A stretch of DNA of 64,000 nt from the NCBI RefSeq assembly GCF_017876575.1, contig NZ_JAGIOE010000001.1, positions 3,824,443 through 3,888,442 of the forward strand. Direction: 5' to 3'. Numbering within the stretch: the first letter of the stretch is position 1; the number at the start of each line of letters is the position of its first letter. Made by a program: the position numbers and the translations under genes. Below, piece after piece: positions 25,260 through 34,482 of this stretch. The notes under the pieces are model-generated. The model was given only the letters and a program-made list of their open reading frames with translations, was not told the DNA's origin and searched no databases. This stretch comes from Paeniglutamicibacter psychrophenolicus (GTDB lineage: Bacteria; Actinomycetota; Actinomycetes; Actinomycetales; Micrococcaceae).

Positions 25260-25709
25260 TTAGGCGCTGCCCACCCATTCAACCTCGCCGTCGGCGAAGA
25301 ACTGTTCCTTCCACACCGGCACGTGGGCCTTGACGGTCTCCACCAGGTCCCGGCAGGCCTCGAACGCAGGGCCGCGGTGGGCCGATGCAGCTGCGGCCAC
25401 CAGGGCCGAGTCGCCGATGTGCAGCTCCCCCACCCGGTGTGCGGCCCAGAGCCGGGTGCCGGGGTGCCGGGCGGCGACCTCGGCCACCAGTTCGGCCATG
25501 CGCGCCGGGGCGCTGGGGTGCGCGCTGTAGGTCAGCCGCAGCACCTCGCGGCCGGAATCGTGGTTGCGCACGATCCCGCCGAAGCTCACCACAGCGCCGG
25601 TGTGCGCGGACTCCACCGCGTCCCAGGCGGTCGCCGAATCGATCGGGGTGTCGCTGATCCCGGCAAAGACGACCTCGCCGGGAGCCGGGGTGTTGCTAGT
25701 GGTGGGCAT
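25260..25709 (-). CDS. moaE: Molybdopterin synthase catalytic subunit
   Basis: A 149-residue MoaE that, with thiocarboxylated MoaD, converts precursor Z (cPMP) to molybdopterin. Motifs: GAVVSFGGIVRNHDSG, YSAHPSAPARM, AAHRVGELHIGDSALVAAAASAHR, and VPVWKEQFF with the catalytic lysine. It overlaps the moaB-like gene by 14 bp at the end of a four-gene moa/moe operon. Its small subunit MoaD is encoded 17 kb away on the other strand. Confidence 0.94.
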   Translation of the reverse strand: MPTTSNTPAPGEVVFAGISDTPIDSATAWDAVESAHTGAVVSFGGIVRNHDSGREVLRLTYSAHPSAPARMAELVAEVAARHPGTRLWAAHRVGELHIGDSALVAAAASAHRGPAFEACRDLVETVKAHVPVWKEQFFADGEVEWVGSA

Positions 25710-26199
25710 GGCTTCCCTCGAGCTGCTCGCAGATATGGGTCAGGATGGGGCCAAGTACGGTGAGCCCGTCCATGACCCCGGACGGGGACCCGGGCAGGTT
25801 CACAATAAAGGTCTCCCCCGCGATGCCCGCATGCCCCCGGCTGAGCGAAGCCATCGGGGTCTTCTGCAGCCCGGCGGCGCGCAGCGCCTCCATGATCCCG
25901 GGCACGGTGCGGTCCAGCAGCGGCTCGGTCTGTTCCGGGGTCACGTCGTCTGCGCTCAGCCCGGTGCCGCCCGAGGTGATGATGACGCTGGGCTTGGCCA
26001 TCAGCAGGCCCTGCAGCGCCGCACCCACGGCAGGGCCGTCGGGCACGATGACCGCGGGGATGACGTCGAAGTTCTGTTCCTGCAGCCAGTCGGCGATGAC
26101 TGGGGCGCTGGCATCCTCGTAGATGCCCAGCGCGGCACGGGTGGAAGAGATCAAGATGGCAGCCTTGCGAGGGGCTCCCAGTGGTTCACAGGCGCTCAT
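25696..26199 (-). CDS. moaB: MoaB/Mog-family molybdopterin adenylyltransferase
   Basis: A 167-residue protein with the MoCF-binding motif [20 protein letters not shown] and the [11 protein letters not shown] segment. The family adenylates molybdopterin before molybdate insertion. The C-terminal [16 protein letters not shown] is conserved in Mog/MoaB. It overlaps moaC by 4 bp upstream and moaE by 14 bp downstream. Confidence 0.9.
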   Translation of the reverse strand: MSACEPLGAPRKAAILISSTRAALGIYEDASAPVIADWLQEQNFDVIPAVIVPDGPAVGAALQGLLMAKPSVIITSGGTGLSADDVTPEQTEPLLDRTVPGIMEALRAAGLQKTPMASLSRGHAGIAGETFIVNLPGSPSGVMDGLTVLGPILTHICEQLEGSHAHH

Positions 26200-26744
26200 G
26201 CGCGTATTTCTCCTTCGGGGTTCGGGTGTTGTTGCGGGGCGATGTTCCAGGAACCGGACTTGCCGCCCGATTTGGCCAGCACGCGCATGTCGGTGATGCT
26301 TGCGTGCTTGTCGACGGCCTTGATCATGTCATACAAGGCCAATGCGGCGGTGGACACTGCGGTCAGCGCCTCCATTTCCACCCCTGTGACCCCGCGGGTC
26401 TTCACGGTGGCAATGATCCGCACGGAGTCCGCGGCATCGAGCTCGAAGTCGACGGTGACCTTGGAGATCGGCAGCGGGTGGCACAGCGGGATCAGCTCGG
26501 AGGTTTTCTTGGCCCCCATGATCCCGGCGATCCGTGCCACGGCCAGCGCGTCGCCCTTGGGCATCCCGGAGGAGGCAACCAGGGCCATGACCTCTTCCGT
26601 GGTGCGGACCCAGGCCTCGGCGGTGGCCTCGCGGCTGGTTTCGGCCTTCTCGCTGACGTCGACCATGTGGGCGCTGCCGTCTGCGCGCACGTGCGAGAGC
26701 TTGGCGGGTTCGGAACCGGTAGCCGGTGTGGTGTCGGGGCTCAT
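26196..26744 (-). CDS. moaC: Cyclic pyranopterin monophosphate synthase
   Basis: A 182-residue MoaC acting with MoaA in the first step of molybdenum cofactor synthesis. Conserved segments: [36 protein letters not shown] and [24 protein letters not shown], with a late KSGGKSGSW. It overlaps moeA by 4 bp. Confidence 0.94.
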   Translation of the reverse strand: MSPDTTPATGSEPAKLSHVRADGSAHMVDVSEKAETSREATAEAWVRTTEEVMALVASSGMPKGDALAVARIAGIMGAKKTSELIPLCHPLPISKVTVDFELDAADSVRIIATVKTRGVTGVEMEALTAVSTAALALYDMIKAVDKHASITDMRVLAKSGGKSGSWNIAPQQHPNPEGEIRA

Positions 26745-27997
26745 GAGCCATCTCCAATGATCAATACCTGCACCGGGCTTCCGGCGGGCAGGACGGTGGT
26801 GTCCTCATCAATGAGGATGAACGAGTTGCTGCCGGCCAAGGCCGCAAGCAGGTGCGAGGAGGCCCCGCCCATCGGGGTGAAGACGCCCCCGGAATAACTG
26901 CCGCGGCGGATCTGGACCTTGTGGGGCATGGAGGCCACCTCTTCGGTGAGCGTTGCCAGGAGTTGCTGGCGCTCGGGCAGCCCCAGGAGTTCGGCGAGCG
27001 CGGGGCGCAGGAACATCTCGTAGCTGACAAACGCGCTGACCGGGTTGCCGGGGAAGGCTATGAAGGCCACAGGTGCGTGTCCGGGCAACCCCAGGATTCC
27101 CGCTCCCTGCGGCCCTCCCGGTTGCATGGCCACCGAACCGAATTCGATGCCGTGGTTGATGAGCACTTCCTTGACCACGTCAAAGGCGCCCATGGAGATC
27201 CCCCCGCTGCTGAGCACCAATCGGTAGGATCGCTCGCCGGCTTCCAGCGCCTGGCCCAACGAAGCCATGAAGCTCTCGGGGGAATCGTCAAGCACCCCCA
27301 CGGTGGTCACGGCGCATCCGGCGGATTCCAGTGCGGCGGCCAGCATCGTGGTGTTGGCGTCGTGGATTTGCCCGGGGGCAAGTTCCGTACCCGGTGCCAC
27401 CAGTTCGTCCCCGGTGGACAGCAGCAGCACGGCCGGGCGCCGGAGCACCGCAACCTCGCCGATCCCCAGTCCCGCGAGCAGCCCCAGGGACGTGGGCCCC
27501 AGCCGGGTGCCGGCTGCGAGCACCGGGTCCCCGGCGGCGATGTCGCTGCCGGTGGCGCGGATGTAGCTGCCGGGCTCGGCGATGGCAGGCAGCCGGACGC
27601 GGAAGCCGGAGGCGGTCTCGGCTTCGCCGGGGAACCTGTCGGGTTCGGCCGCCTCGATGGGGATCACGGTGTTGGCTCCGGCCGGGACGGGGGCACCGGT
27701 CATGATCGGTGCTGCGGTGCCCGGTTGCAGGGCCGGTGCGGCAATCCCTGCGGCAATCGGTGCCACCACGCGCAGCGATTCGGGCCCAAGGTCGGCGGTG
27801 TTCACCGCGTACCCGTCCATCTGCGAGTTGTCCCAGGGCGGCAGCGAGCGCGGGGCCGCGATCGGGGTTGCCAGTGTCCGGCCCAGGGCACGGTCCAGGG
27901 CCAGGATCTCGGTGCCCGGGTTGCCAAGGGCCTTTTCGATGATGTCCTTGAGGCCTGCCCGGTGCTCGGAGACACTGCGGCGGAAGGGAGAGGTCAT
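26741..27997 (-). CDS. moeA: Molybdopterin molybdotransferase
   Basis: A 418-residue MoeA that inserts molybdate into adenylated molybdopterin. Motifs: [58 protein letters not shown] and [21 protein letters not shown] place the start at the ATG 27997 ([12 protein letters not shown]); the open frame extends 11 codons further. It is the first gene of moeA-moaC-moaB-moaE, all overlapping. Confidence 0.94.
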   Translation of the reverse strand: MTSPFRRSVSEHRAGLKDIIEKALGNPGTEILALDRALGRTLATPIAAPRSLPPWDNSQMDGYAVNTADLGPESLRVVAPIAAGIAAPALQPGTAAPIMTGAPVPAGANTVIPIEAAEPDRFPGEAETASGFRVRLPAIAEPGSYIRATGSDIAAGDPVLAAGTRLGPTSLGLLAGLGIGEVAVLRRPAVLLLSTGDELVAPGTELAPGQIHDANTTMLAAALESAGCAVTTVGVLDDSPESFMASLGQALEAGERSYRLVLSSGGISMGAFDVVKEVLINHGIEFGSVAMQPGGPQGAGILGLPGHAPVAFIAFPGNPVSAFVSYEMFLRPALAELLGLPERQQLLATLTEEVASMPHKVQIRRGSYSGGVFTPMGGASSHLLAALAGSNSFILIDEDTTVLPAGSPVQVLIIGDGS

Positions 27998-28060
27998 GGC
28001 ATCCATCCTAGGCCGCAACCAGCCGGGCAAGCCCGTTCGCGGCAGTGCCGCGGTGAAGAA

Positions 28061-28654
28061 CTAAGCGCTGGTGGCCGGGGGTTGCTTCAGGCACTTGTAG
28101 CGCACCACCATGACACCCGTGCCAAAGCTTCGCGGTGCTTCCACCATTTCGAAGCGGCTGGCTTCCACCCCGTTGGGGAAGAGCTTCTTTCCGGTGCCCA
28201 GCACCACCGGGTACACCCACAGGTTCAGCTGGTCCACCAGCCTCGCCGTGAACAGCGACTGCAACAGATCCGCGCTCCCCCAGGTATGGATCTGGCGGTG
28301 GGCGGCCAGCAGGGCAGGGAGCGCTGCGGCGGCGTCCACGAGCTGGGTGGTGTTCTCCCAGGTGAGTTCCGGGGTGCCGCGGGAAGCCAGGTACTTGGGC
28401 GCCGCATCGAAGGCGACCCCGATCGGATCCGTCTTCCCCGGCCAATAACTGGCAAAGAGCTCATAGGTGATCCGCCCAAGCAACAGGGCATCGGATTCCT
28501 GCACATCGGCAATGATCTGCGCACCGGCCTCGGCCGTCCGGTAGGGGGTTTCCCATCCCGGGTATTCGAATCCCCCGTCTTGGTCGCTTGGACCGCCGTT
28601 GGCCTGGATCACCCCGTCCATCGTGATGTGCATGTTCACGTGCAGCTCACCCAT
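28061..28654 (-). CDS. RibD C-terminal/DHFR-like reductase
   Basis: A 197-residue protein of the dihydrofolate-reductase-like family: HVNMHITMDGVIQANGG at the N-terminus, ALLLGRITYELFASYWPG, HTWGSADLLQSLFTARLVDQLNLWVYPVVLGTGKKLF (family region, residues about 125-160). It probably reduces a pterin- or flavin-related compound with NADPH; the substrate is not predictable. The true start is ATG 28654; the open frame runs 70 codons upstream without homology. Confidence 0.85.
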   Translation of the reverse strand: MGELHVNMHITMDGVIQANGGPSDQDGGFEYPGWETPYRTAEAGAQIIADVQESDALLLGRITYELFASYWPGKTDPIGVAFDAAPKYLASRGTPELTWENTTQLVDAAAALPALLAAHRQIHTWGSADLLQSLFTARLVDQLNLWVYPVVLGTGKKLFPNGVEASRFEMVEAPRSFGTGVMVVRYKCLKQPPATSA

Positions 28655-29047
28655 GACGCGCTTCTTCCCATCAGTAGGAATCACCGGCGGCGTCACCGCC
28701 GGCCTTTTGATGCAGCCAGTGTAGGCCGCATCCCGATGGCAGGAAACGGTTCCCGGGGTCCGGTACTCGCACCAGCACGGTCGATGCCGGCCTCTCGACG
28801 GACGGGTAGCCACATTCCGCACCCGGCAGCCGGCCGTGAACCGCTGGTTGGCTGTGCAGACCATGCTGCACCGGGTTTGCGCCCAGCCGGGTTCAGGCCC
28901 AACGTCTGGCTTGCCCGGACAGACAAGAACGTGGGGACCGCATTCGGGTGCGGTCCCAGGCGGTCGGCAGCTACCGTGTCGGTGAAGCAGCAGTGACGCT
29001 CTGGCTCAATATTTATACAATTGGCCAACGATGGAAGGTGCCCCGTC
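28655..29047. other. Intergenic stretch, no supported gene
   Basis: Contains a 7-bp GC hairpin (28684-28702) followed by CCTTTTG on the plus strand, resembling a weak terminator but without an upstream plus-strand gene. Otherwise nothing recognised. Confidence 0.5.
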
Positions 29048-29260
29048 ATGGCAGTCGCAAAGGTCGATGTGGATCTGAAGTTGCTCGAGCGAGCACGGGC
29101 ACTGACGGGCGGGAAGTCGGATCGCGTTGTCCTCGACCTTGCTTTGCGCCGCCTGATCGCTTCGAAGCAGAAGGGCTCGATGATTGGCGGCATCTCTGAC
29201 TTGAGGGCTCTGGCGTCCGAGCTCGGCTCGCCGGTCGTGGTTCCGCCTCGCACCCCATGA
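29048..29260 (+). CDS. vapB: VapB-type antitoxin
   Basis: A 70-residue antitoxin with a ribbon-helix-helix-like core (VDVDLKLLERARALTGGKSDRVVLDLALRRLI) and a flexible tail (GGISDLRALASELGSP). The ATG at 29048 is better than an upstream in-frame start. Its TGA overlaps the ATG of a broken vapC. Confidence 0.75.
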   Translation: MAVAKVDVDLKLLERARALTGGKSDRVVLDLALRRLIASKQKGSMIGGISDLRALASELGSPVVVPPRTP

Positions 29261-29342
29261 CGGACTACTTGGTCAACAACTCCGTCTCGGCTCGCGCGGT
29301 GATGCACGCATCACCGCGCGACTACGGCACCTAAACATCGGT
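29257..29342 (+). pseudogene. VapC toxin remnant
   Basis: The ATG overlaps the vapB stop. The sequence reads MTDYLVNNSVSAR, the start of a PIN-domain toxin, but with Asn replacing the first catalytic Asp (LVDNS). A one-base loss near 29313 shifts the continuation GDARITARLRHL into another frame. The remaining ~100 residues of a PIN domain are not present. Confidence 0.65.
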
Positions 29343-29440
29343 GGCTTCAAGTGGGATGTCACCGTGCTTGAAAACCGGGAGCCGTTGATCATGGACGACA
29401 TTGGCCGCTACCTTCTGGACCAATCGACGGGAATGCCCGC

Positions 29441-29743
29441 TCAGGCAACCTTCAACGGCGTGATCGCTGCGATCTGGTCGGCCACGCGATCTTCCGCGAG
29501 ATCAAGTTCGTACTGAGTCTGCAGGTTGAGCCAGAACTGCGGGGACACCCCGAAGTACCGCCCCAGACGCAGGGCAGTATCGGCCGTGATGGCCCGCTTC
29601 CCATGCACAATCTCGTTGATGCCCCTCGGCGGCACACCGATCGACACGGCGACCTTGTTCTGCGTGATCCCGAAGCCCTCGATGAAGTTCTTCATCAGGA
29701 CCTCACCCGGGTGGATCGGCGGGTAAAGCTTCTCGGCCATCAT
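29441..29743 (-). CDS. higA: HigA-type antitoxin
   Basis: A 100-residue XRE antitoxin with the full family signature: PIHPGEVLMKNFIEGFGITQNKVA, IGVPPRGINEIVHGKRAIT, ADTALRLGRYFGVSPQFWLNLQTQYEL. It represses and neutralises its HigB partner. A GAGGAGG ribosome site directly precedes tandem ATGs. The toxin gene upstream is broken. Confidence 0.85.
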   Translation of the reverse strand: MMAEKLYPPIHPGEVLMKNFIEGFGITQNKVAVSIGVPPRGINEIVHGKRAITADTALRLGRYFGVSPQFWLNLQTQYELDLAEDRVADQIAAITPLKVA

Positions 29744-29749
29744 CCCTCC

Positions 29750-30033
29750 TCAGTGGCAGTCGACGATTTGCACGTCGCCGGCTCCGGCATCCGTCCAGCG
29801 AAAGCAGGTCCGCCATTGATCGTTGATGCGGATGCTGCACTGGCCCGCTCGGTCACTCTTCAGTGCTTCCAAGCGATTCCCTGGCGGCACGCGCAATCGA
29901 TCCAGGATTGTCGCAGCATCCAACTGGCGGAGCTTGCGATTCGCGGTCTTACGGAATCGCGGATCAAATCCTTTGCCGGTTCACAACGCCGTGACGCGCT
30001 CGGCGTCACGGTCGACTAAGGAACCGATCGCAC
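29750..30033 (-). pseudogene. HigB toxin pseudogene
   Basis: Reading leftwards, the frame gives VDRDAERVTAL, a TGA, then TGKGFDPRFRKTANRKLRQLDAA, LRVPPGNRLEALKSDRAGQ and INDQWRTCFRW to a stop 7 bp before higA. This is a nearly complete 93-residue HigB ribosome-dependent endoribonuclease. It is inactivated by the in-frame TGA at about codon 17 and a frameshift in the first few codons (GTG 30033, RSV then out of frame). Confidence 0.8.
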
Positions 30034-30064
30034 CACCAGTGTGTAACGCAGTGCGTCAATGACG

Positions 30065-30098
30065 CTAGACGTTGCACCGGAATTCCACCACGTTCCGC
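30065..30098. repeat. Left island boundary: ychF 3'-end-like sequence
   Basis: On the minus strand this reads RNVVEFRCNV-stop, the C-terminus typical of actinobacterial YchF. It matches the right boundary in direct orientation at 21 of 28 positions. It also matches it as an inverted repeat at 27 of 33 positions, the first 17 (TAGACGTTGCACCGGAA) perfectly. Confidence 0.7.
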
Positions 30099-30301
30099 AG
30101 CTGAATAACCTTAGGTGGTATGTGCATGGGATATGAGGCGAAGGAGCTGCGCGCGGACGTTCGGATCTGCCGATGTCCGGATGTTTTGTGCCGGCACCCC
30201 TAACGCAAGGCGCCACGCCCCCAGCGGGTATGCGCGGCAACCTTCCATGCGGGCGGGTTTTGACTTCCGCCAGGTGCATCTGCGCGCTCGCAGGTGTTCG
30301 A

Positions 30302-31459
30302 CTACTGCGGATCATCTTTGCTCAGTATTTGACTGGCAGGCGCGGGCCATGCTTCTCCGGTCTTGAGAAGAACACGCGCCTCGAAGTGGAATTTCGTACC
30401 TTCGACTTGGTCCATTTTCATCGCCTGCGACTCAATCCTGACCGCATCCGCAACGACTTCAGACGTAAGCCAAAGAACCTGACCGATGGTCAGGAATGGT
30501 CCGAAGGATTCGGTCTCGAATCCGATGATGGGTTCTCCGGGCGACGGAGCCTCGATATTGAATACCGCGACCTGCCATGGCTCGCCGAACAGGACCAGCT
30601 CGCCGAAAATGTCGCCCATAGTAAGGTCTAGCAGCCGATCCACCTCGCCGAACGCATCGGCATAGACACGCGCCGGACCCGAAAGCGACTCGACAACCTC
30701 GTTCATGGCGTAGGAGCGGTATTCGGCACGCGGTAGAGCGCGATTCGGCTCGTGGCTATCTAAGGCCTCGGCTGACAGCCGCCCCTTAAGTTCGTGCCGG
30801 GCCGCTCGTAACGCCTCCTTCGCGTCGTCGTCTAAATCAGACATCGCACTGTTAAAGTCGGACCACACCTGGGACTTCGTCAGCGCCATACTCACATCAC
30901 GGGCAGCCTGGTCAAGTTGTGAAGCACCCCTCGCATCCACGCCGAGCAGGTCCGGCACTGAAGGCGGCGCACCCCGCTGATTCAGTCCCGAAGCGAAGTC
31001 CTCCTTGAACCAAATGTAGCGCGGTGTCATCTCCCTGGTCGTCAATGGGGTGCTGGGCGCCAACTGCGGCGCACGAAGAAGCGGGTACCCCGCCAGTGAA
31101 GAGCGCAACCAACCCAAGGTAATCCTGTGCGCGCCCTCCAACTTCGCAGCCATCTGTAACCACTTGTCCAACTCATCTCGGTCGACCACAGGCATCCCGA
31201 ACCCAGCGACGAGAGGCTGATCAAGCAGCGCCGGGATATGGCTGGCATACTTTAGAGGCTTCATCACCATGCCAGCGCGAAGTTCGAGGTGCCGCACGAG
31301 TGCAGAGATGCCGACCGCCTTGTTTCCTCGTTCATCCAACGGGCGGTTCCGGGGCAGCGTTGCCGCGATCTCCCGGACCATGGGAATTTGCGACCAGACT
31401 TCGGCCAACCTCCAGATGGCTAACCACAGTTCAGGGGAGGTGTCTTTGCCAGAGTTCAC
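30302..31459 (-). CDS. Partner protein of the nuclease-NACHT NTPase (unknown)
   Basis: A 385-residue soluble protein with no motif I recognise. GTG 31459 is preferred because GGAAGG lies eight bases upstream; a TTG at 31477 is the alternative. The sequence is mixed alpha/beta with segments RITLGWLRSSLAGYPLL, PRYIWFKEDFASGLNQRG and a C-terminal strand-rich part (WQVAVFNIEAPSPGEPIIGF; FHFEARVLLKTGE). The gene starts 29 bp after the NTPase stop and is co-directional, so it is probably in the same operon and needed for the same function, as a sensor, regulator or target protein. Confidence 0.65.
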   Translation of the reverse strand: MNSGKDTSPELWLAIWRLAEVWSQIPMVREIAATLPRNRPLDERGNKAVGISALVRHLELRAGMVMKPLKYASHIPALLDQPLVAGFGMPVVDRDELDKWLQMAAKLEGAHRITLGWLRSSLAGYPLLRAPQLAPSTPLTTREMTPRYIWFKEDFASGLNQRGAPPSVPDLLGVDARGASQLDQAARDVSMALTKSQVWSDFNSAMSDLDDDAKEALRAARHELKGRLSAEALDSHEPNRALPRAEYRSYAMNEVVESLSGPARVYADAFGEVDRLLDLTMGDIFGELVLFGEPWQVAVFNIEAPSPGEPIIGFETESFGPFLTIGQVLWLTSEVVADAVRIESQAMKMDQVEGTKFHFEARVLLKTGEAWPAPASQILSKDDPQ

Positions 31460-31487
31460 GTGATGCGCCTTCCGCAAGTCGTTTGTT

Positions 31488-34127
31488 TCACAGCCAGTGG
31501 TTTCGTGTCAGTTTGGTTACCGCCTCACCGATAGCTTTAGCAGCGGTGACTTCCGGTGACGTTGACACCCGGGACACCACGTCGGTCGACGCGGAATATG
31601 CACCGGTTCGCTCCTCAGGTGGCGGGGAGGAGCCAGTCGCAGCGGCTAAATCGACGGCTATTGTGTGCCGATACCTGACCGGCCATCCGTCTAGGCCAAA
31701 GACGCGCCGCTGACGTTCGTAGACCACGCCGGTCATGCCGAGTGGGCCAATGGTCTCCTGCAATCGGTTGACCGCGCCGGGTGGGGCAACATCAGCCAGG
31801 ACTGCAGCCAGGGCAGCGATCACCTCGCGGCAGTGTGCGCTCAGCTGGTCGCAGGCCTCTTGACACGACCGAGGGGCTCGTGGCCGCAACCGGCGATCGC
31901 GACGTAGCCGCTGCTTGAGGATGAGTCGCCACAGTCGCACCGCGACCGCAGTAGGCCCATCGCTGTCCTCGGCTACCACCGTCGGCCCCTCGAAGACGGT
32001 CGGGGCCTGCGCCGGGTCGACCCACATTGTGGCTCCAGTTCCTGCCTGAGCCATCGTCTTCCCGTTCGCCGTCCGCCACATCGTCACCTCGACGTCCGTG
32101 TCATCGGGAAGGACAGCGTTCAGTAAAGCGGCCACGATTCCGGGCGCCTGCTCGCTGATAGTGTTGTGGTCCGAATCACTGACCCGCACCAAGGAAAAAG
32201 GCAATTGCTTGGCCACTGCCAGTACCTCTGAGTCGTTGAGCATCCGCATCTGGGAGGAAAACCATAAACGGTTCTCGTCATTTTCGAGCAAGGCCTCTGG
32301 CAGGTGGACCAGCCCGTCAGCGTGTGCACGAGCGGCGAAGTAGTCGGCAAAGGAGTCGTGAACAGGCACTCGGAGCGTAGTGCGCCCAATCCCGGTGATC
32401 ACGGCGTTGACCAGACCGCTTCGAGCAACCGCCTCGCGAATGGCGGCGACATCGGTCGCAACACCACGCTCCTCAAGGAACACTGCGGCTCCGGCGACCA
32501 TGCGTTCCCACTCCAGCGGGTTTGCGTACCGCCGTCCTTCATCTAGAAGCTCAGCGAACACGACACCGAGCACAGCGACCGCCAGGCGCACGTCACCGCC
32601 ATTGGCGCGGTCAGACATTCGCGAGACGGTCAACTCGTACACGGATGCCCGGTCGGTGAACGGGACTCCACCGGCCACCAGTTGTAGCGCCAGCTCGAGC
32701 AGCATCGGGTTGCCGGCGGCATCGCCCAACGCATGTTCAACCTGCGCCAACGCCTCGTAGCAGCGAGGAGAAAAGTCCTCCATGTCGCCTCCACTGGCTC
32801 CCGGCAGAGCTGCTGGTTTCCCACCGTCGGAGGTAACAGGCGAAGAGATGCCGCGCTCCGGTTCGCCCAGCACTTTCGCGGTCAAGGTGAGCCTCTCCAG
32901 ACGACCGAACGCACTCGGGTATAGCCGTTGCACCGTCGCTGAGGCTGGGAAAACGGCCGCGCACACCCCCTCGTCGCGCCCGACCCCCACCACCCGTGCC
33001 CCGCGGACCCCGGCGAGGTGTATGCGAAGATCTGCGGCGAGCTCGGACCTGACCTGCTGCGGAACCTCAGAAATACCATCAAGGATCACGGTCACGCTCG
33101 GATCCCCTAGTACTTGGCGGCCCACCCGGCGCGACAACGTACGGCCCACAGCAGTACCCACAGCATCGGCCACCAACCGGTCTAACCGTTGCGCTATGTA
33201 CGCCTCAGCATGACACATGACAACCTTCTCACCGGCACAAGCAGCACCGCGGCGCCACAAACGCGACAGAGTGGACTTGCCCGAACCGGTCCGTCCAGTC
33301 ATCAGGAGTGGTCCGCTAACAAGAGCGAGGTCCTCAAGCCGAATGGATGGGCTCTGCCAGCTGGCCCTCAACGTCGGCACAACAAGGTCATCGATTTGTT
33401 CTGACGCCACCGCAGTCACGTACTCCCCGACCAAAGAACCAGTCCAGCGATCAGTTTCGGCAAGTCGAGCGATGTCGCCGACAATGGAGACAATTTCGTC
33501 TCTCGCGATGAAGCGGTCATCCAAGTCCGGCAGACCTGAGCGAGTAGAGATGACCCGAAACAGCTCGTTGACCCGGTCGGCAGCGTCCTTCTCGGCGTCC
33601 GGATGAGTGGGGCCAGTTTCAAGCAGGGCTTTGACCTCCATCTCGGCAGAGAAGAGCAATGCCTCGACTGAGCCCGGTTCCGAAACAATTCGCGCCCGCC
33701 CCATGACCACGCATAAAGGGTCTTCGACGTCGACCCCTAGAAGCTCCGCGACCGTATCATACTTGCCATCGCGAGCTTCATCCAACGCAGCAGCAACGGC
33801 GCAGCCGGAAGGCCCGAGAGCGCCGTCCGTGAGCAAAGAGAATTCCGAATCTGCACTCAACGGCAGTTCAGCCCATCTGTGAACGATCGCGAGCAGCTCG
33901 GCCCGCGCCCACGTGTGAGGCTGAAGACGAGACTTCATCTGCAATCCGCGCACCACGAACGGTCCGGCCCCGCCCGGGTCATCCGCGATGACTTCCAGGT
34001 CTAGGGCGTCAACGGCCCCCTCGACACGGATACCGAGCACCGAGTTGTCAGCAGCTACGTCTAGAGCGATAAGAATCGCTTGGCAGTGCTGGTAGTTGAT
34101 GCCGCGGACCGTATCGACGCCGCTCAT
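31488..34127 (-). CDS. NACHT-type STAND NTPase with N-terminal DUF4297-like nuclease domain
   Basis: An 879-residue protein with the build of bacterial NLR-like defence proteins. Residues 1-110 fit a PD-(D/E)xK nuclease of the DUF4297/Cap4 type: INYQHCQAI, then E36-x3-D40-x2-D43, the Q63-x-K65 pair (LQMKS), W73, and FSLLTDG. The NTPase part has a Walker A GRTGSGKST (278-286), Walker B VTVILDGISEVP (345-356), NPMLLELALQL (473-483) and the NACHT-typical HDSFADYFAA (590-599). The C-terminal 280 residues have no recognised repeats and may be the sensor. By analogy to Avs and bNACHT proteins it may sense a phage product and then cut DNA. Family assignment rests on motifs only. Confidence 0.75.
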   Translation of the reverse strand: MSGVDTVRGINYQHCQAILIALDVAADNSVLGIRVEGAVDALDLEVIADDPGGAGPFVVRGLQMKSRLQPHTWARAELLAIVHRWAELPLSADSEFSLLTDGALGPSGCAVAAALDEARDGKYDTVAELLGVDVEDPLCVVMGRARIVSEPGSVEALLFSAEMEVKALLETGPTHPDAEKDAADRVNELFRVISTRSGLPDLDDRFIARDEIVSIVGDIARLAETDRWTGSLVGEYVTAVASEQIDDLVVPTLRASWQSPSIRLEDLALVSGPLLMTGRTGSGKSTLSRLWRRGAACAGEKVVMCHAEAYIAQRLDRLVADAVGTAVGRTLSRRVGRQVLGDPSVTVILDGISEVPQQVRSELAADLRIHLAGVRGARVVGVGRDEGVCAAVFPASATVQRLYPSAFGRLERLTLTAKVLGEPERGISSPVTSDGGKPAALPGASGGDMEDFSPRCYEALAQVEHALGDAAGNPMLLELALQLVAGGVPFTDRASVYELTVSRMSDRANGGDVRLAVAVLGVVFAELLDEGRRYANPLEWERMVAGAAVFLEERGVATDVAAIREAVARSGLVNAVITGIGRTTLRVPVHDSFADYFAARAHADGLVHLPEALLENDENRLWFSSQMRMLNDSEVLAVAKQLPFSLVRVSDSDHNTISEQAPGIVAALLNAVLPDDTDVEVTMWRTANGKTMAQAGTGATMWVDPAQAPTVFEGPTVVAEDSDGPTAVAVRLWRLILKQRLRRDRRLRPRAPRSCQEACDQLSAHCREVIAALAAVLADVAPPGAVNRLQETIGPLGMTGVVYERQRRVFGLDGWPVRYRHTIAVDLAAATGSSPPPEERTGAYSASTDVVSRVSTSPEVTAAKAIGEAVTKLTRNHWL

Positions 34128-34482
34128 AGGCAGTCATTCCCCCTTAACAGGCACGGCGCGAAGGTACGAATCGTGTCTATTCACACCACTATCAGATCAT
34201 ACTGGAGGGATAAATCTCGGCCATTTACTATTCGATGACCTACGTTCCGCACTGGCATCGACTGACATCTGTGTCGTGCCGTTAAAGACGCTCTCAGTTG
34301 TCGCCTGTCCATCCTTTTTAAGTCTCACGACGCGCTCGTTGCCGCCGGGTCTCCGCGACGAACGCTAGGCACGTCTCTCGCCTCCACTCGCCGGTCGGTC
34401 GGTGCCTTAGACGAGGCTCATGCCAGGTCGAAGATTGTCCTCGATCGCGACAGTTAGCGGGGGCGCTTTACCAGCTACTCGG
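34128..34482. other. Upstream region of the NTPase gene, no supported gene
   Basis: About 350 bp. The first 80 bp next to the NTPase start are comparatively AT-rich (near CAGATCATACTGGAGGGATAAA) and probably hold its promoter. No hairpin or repeat noticed. Confidence 0.45.

Noticed and set aside
28684-28710. GC hairpin followed by TTTT on the plus strand
   Set aside because: No plus-strand gene ends nearby, so it is not supported as a terminator.
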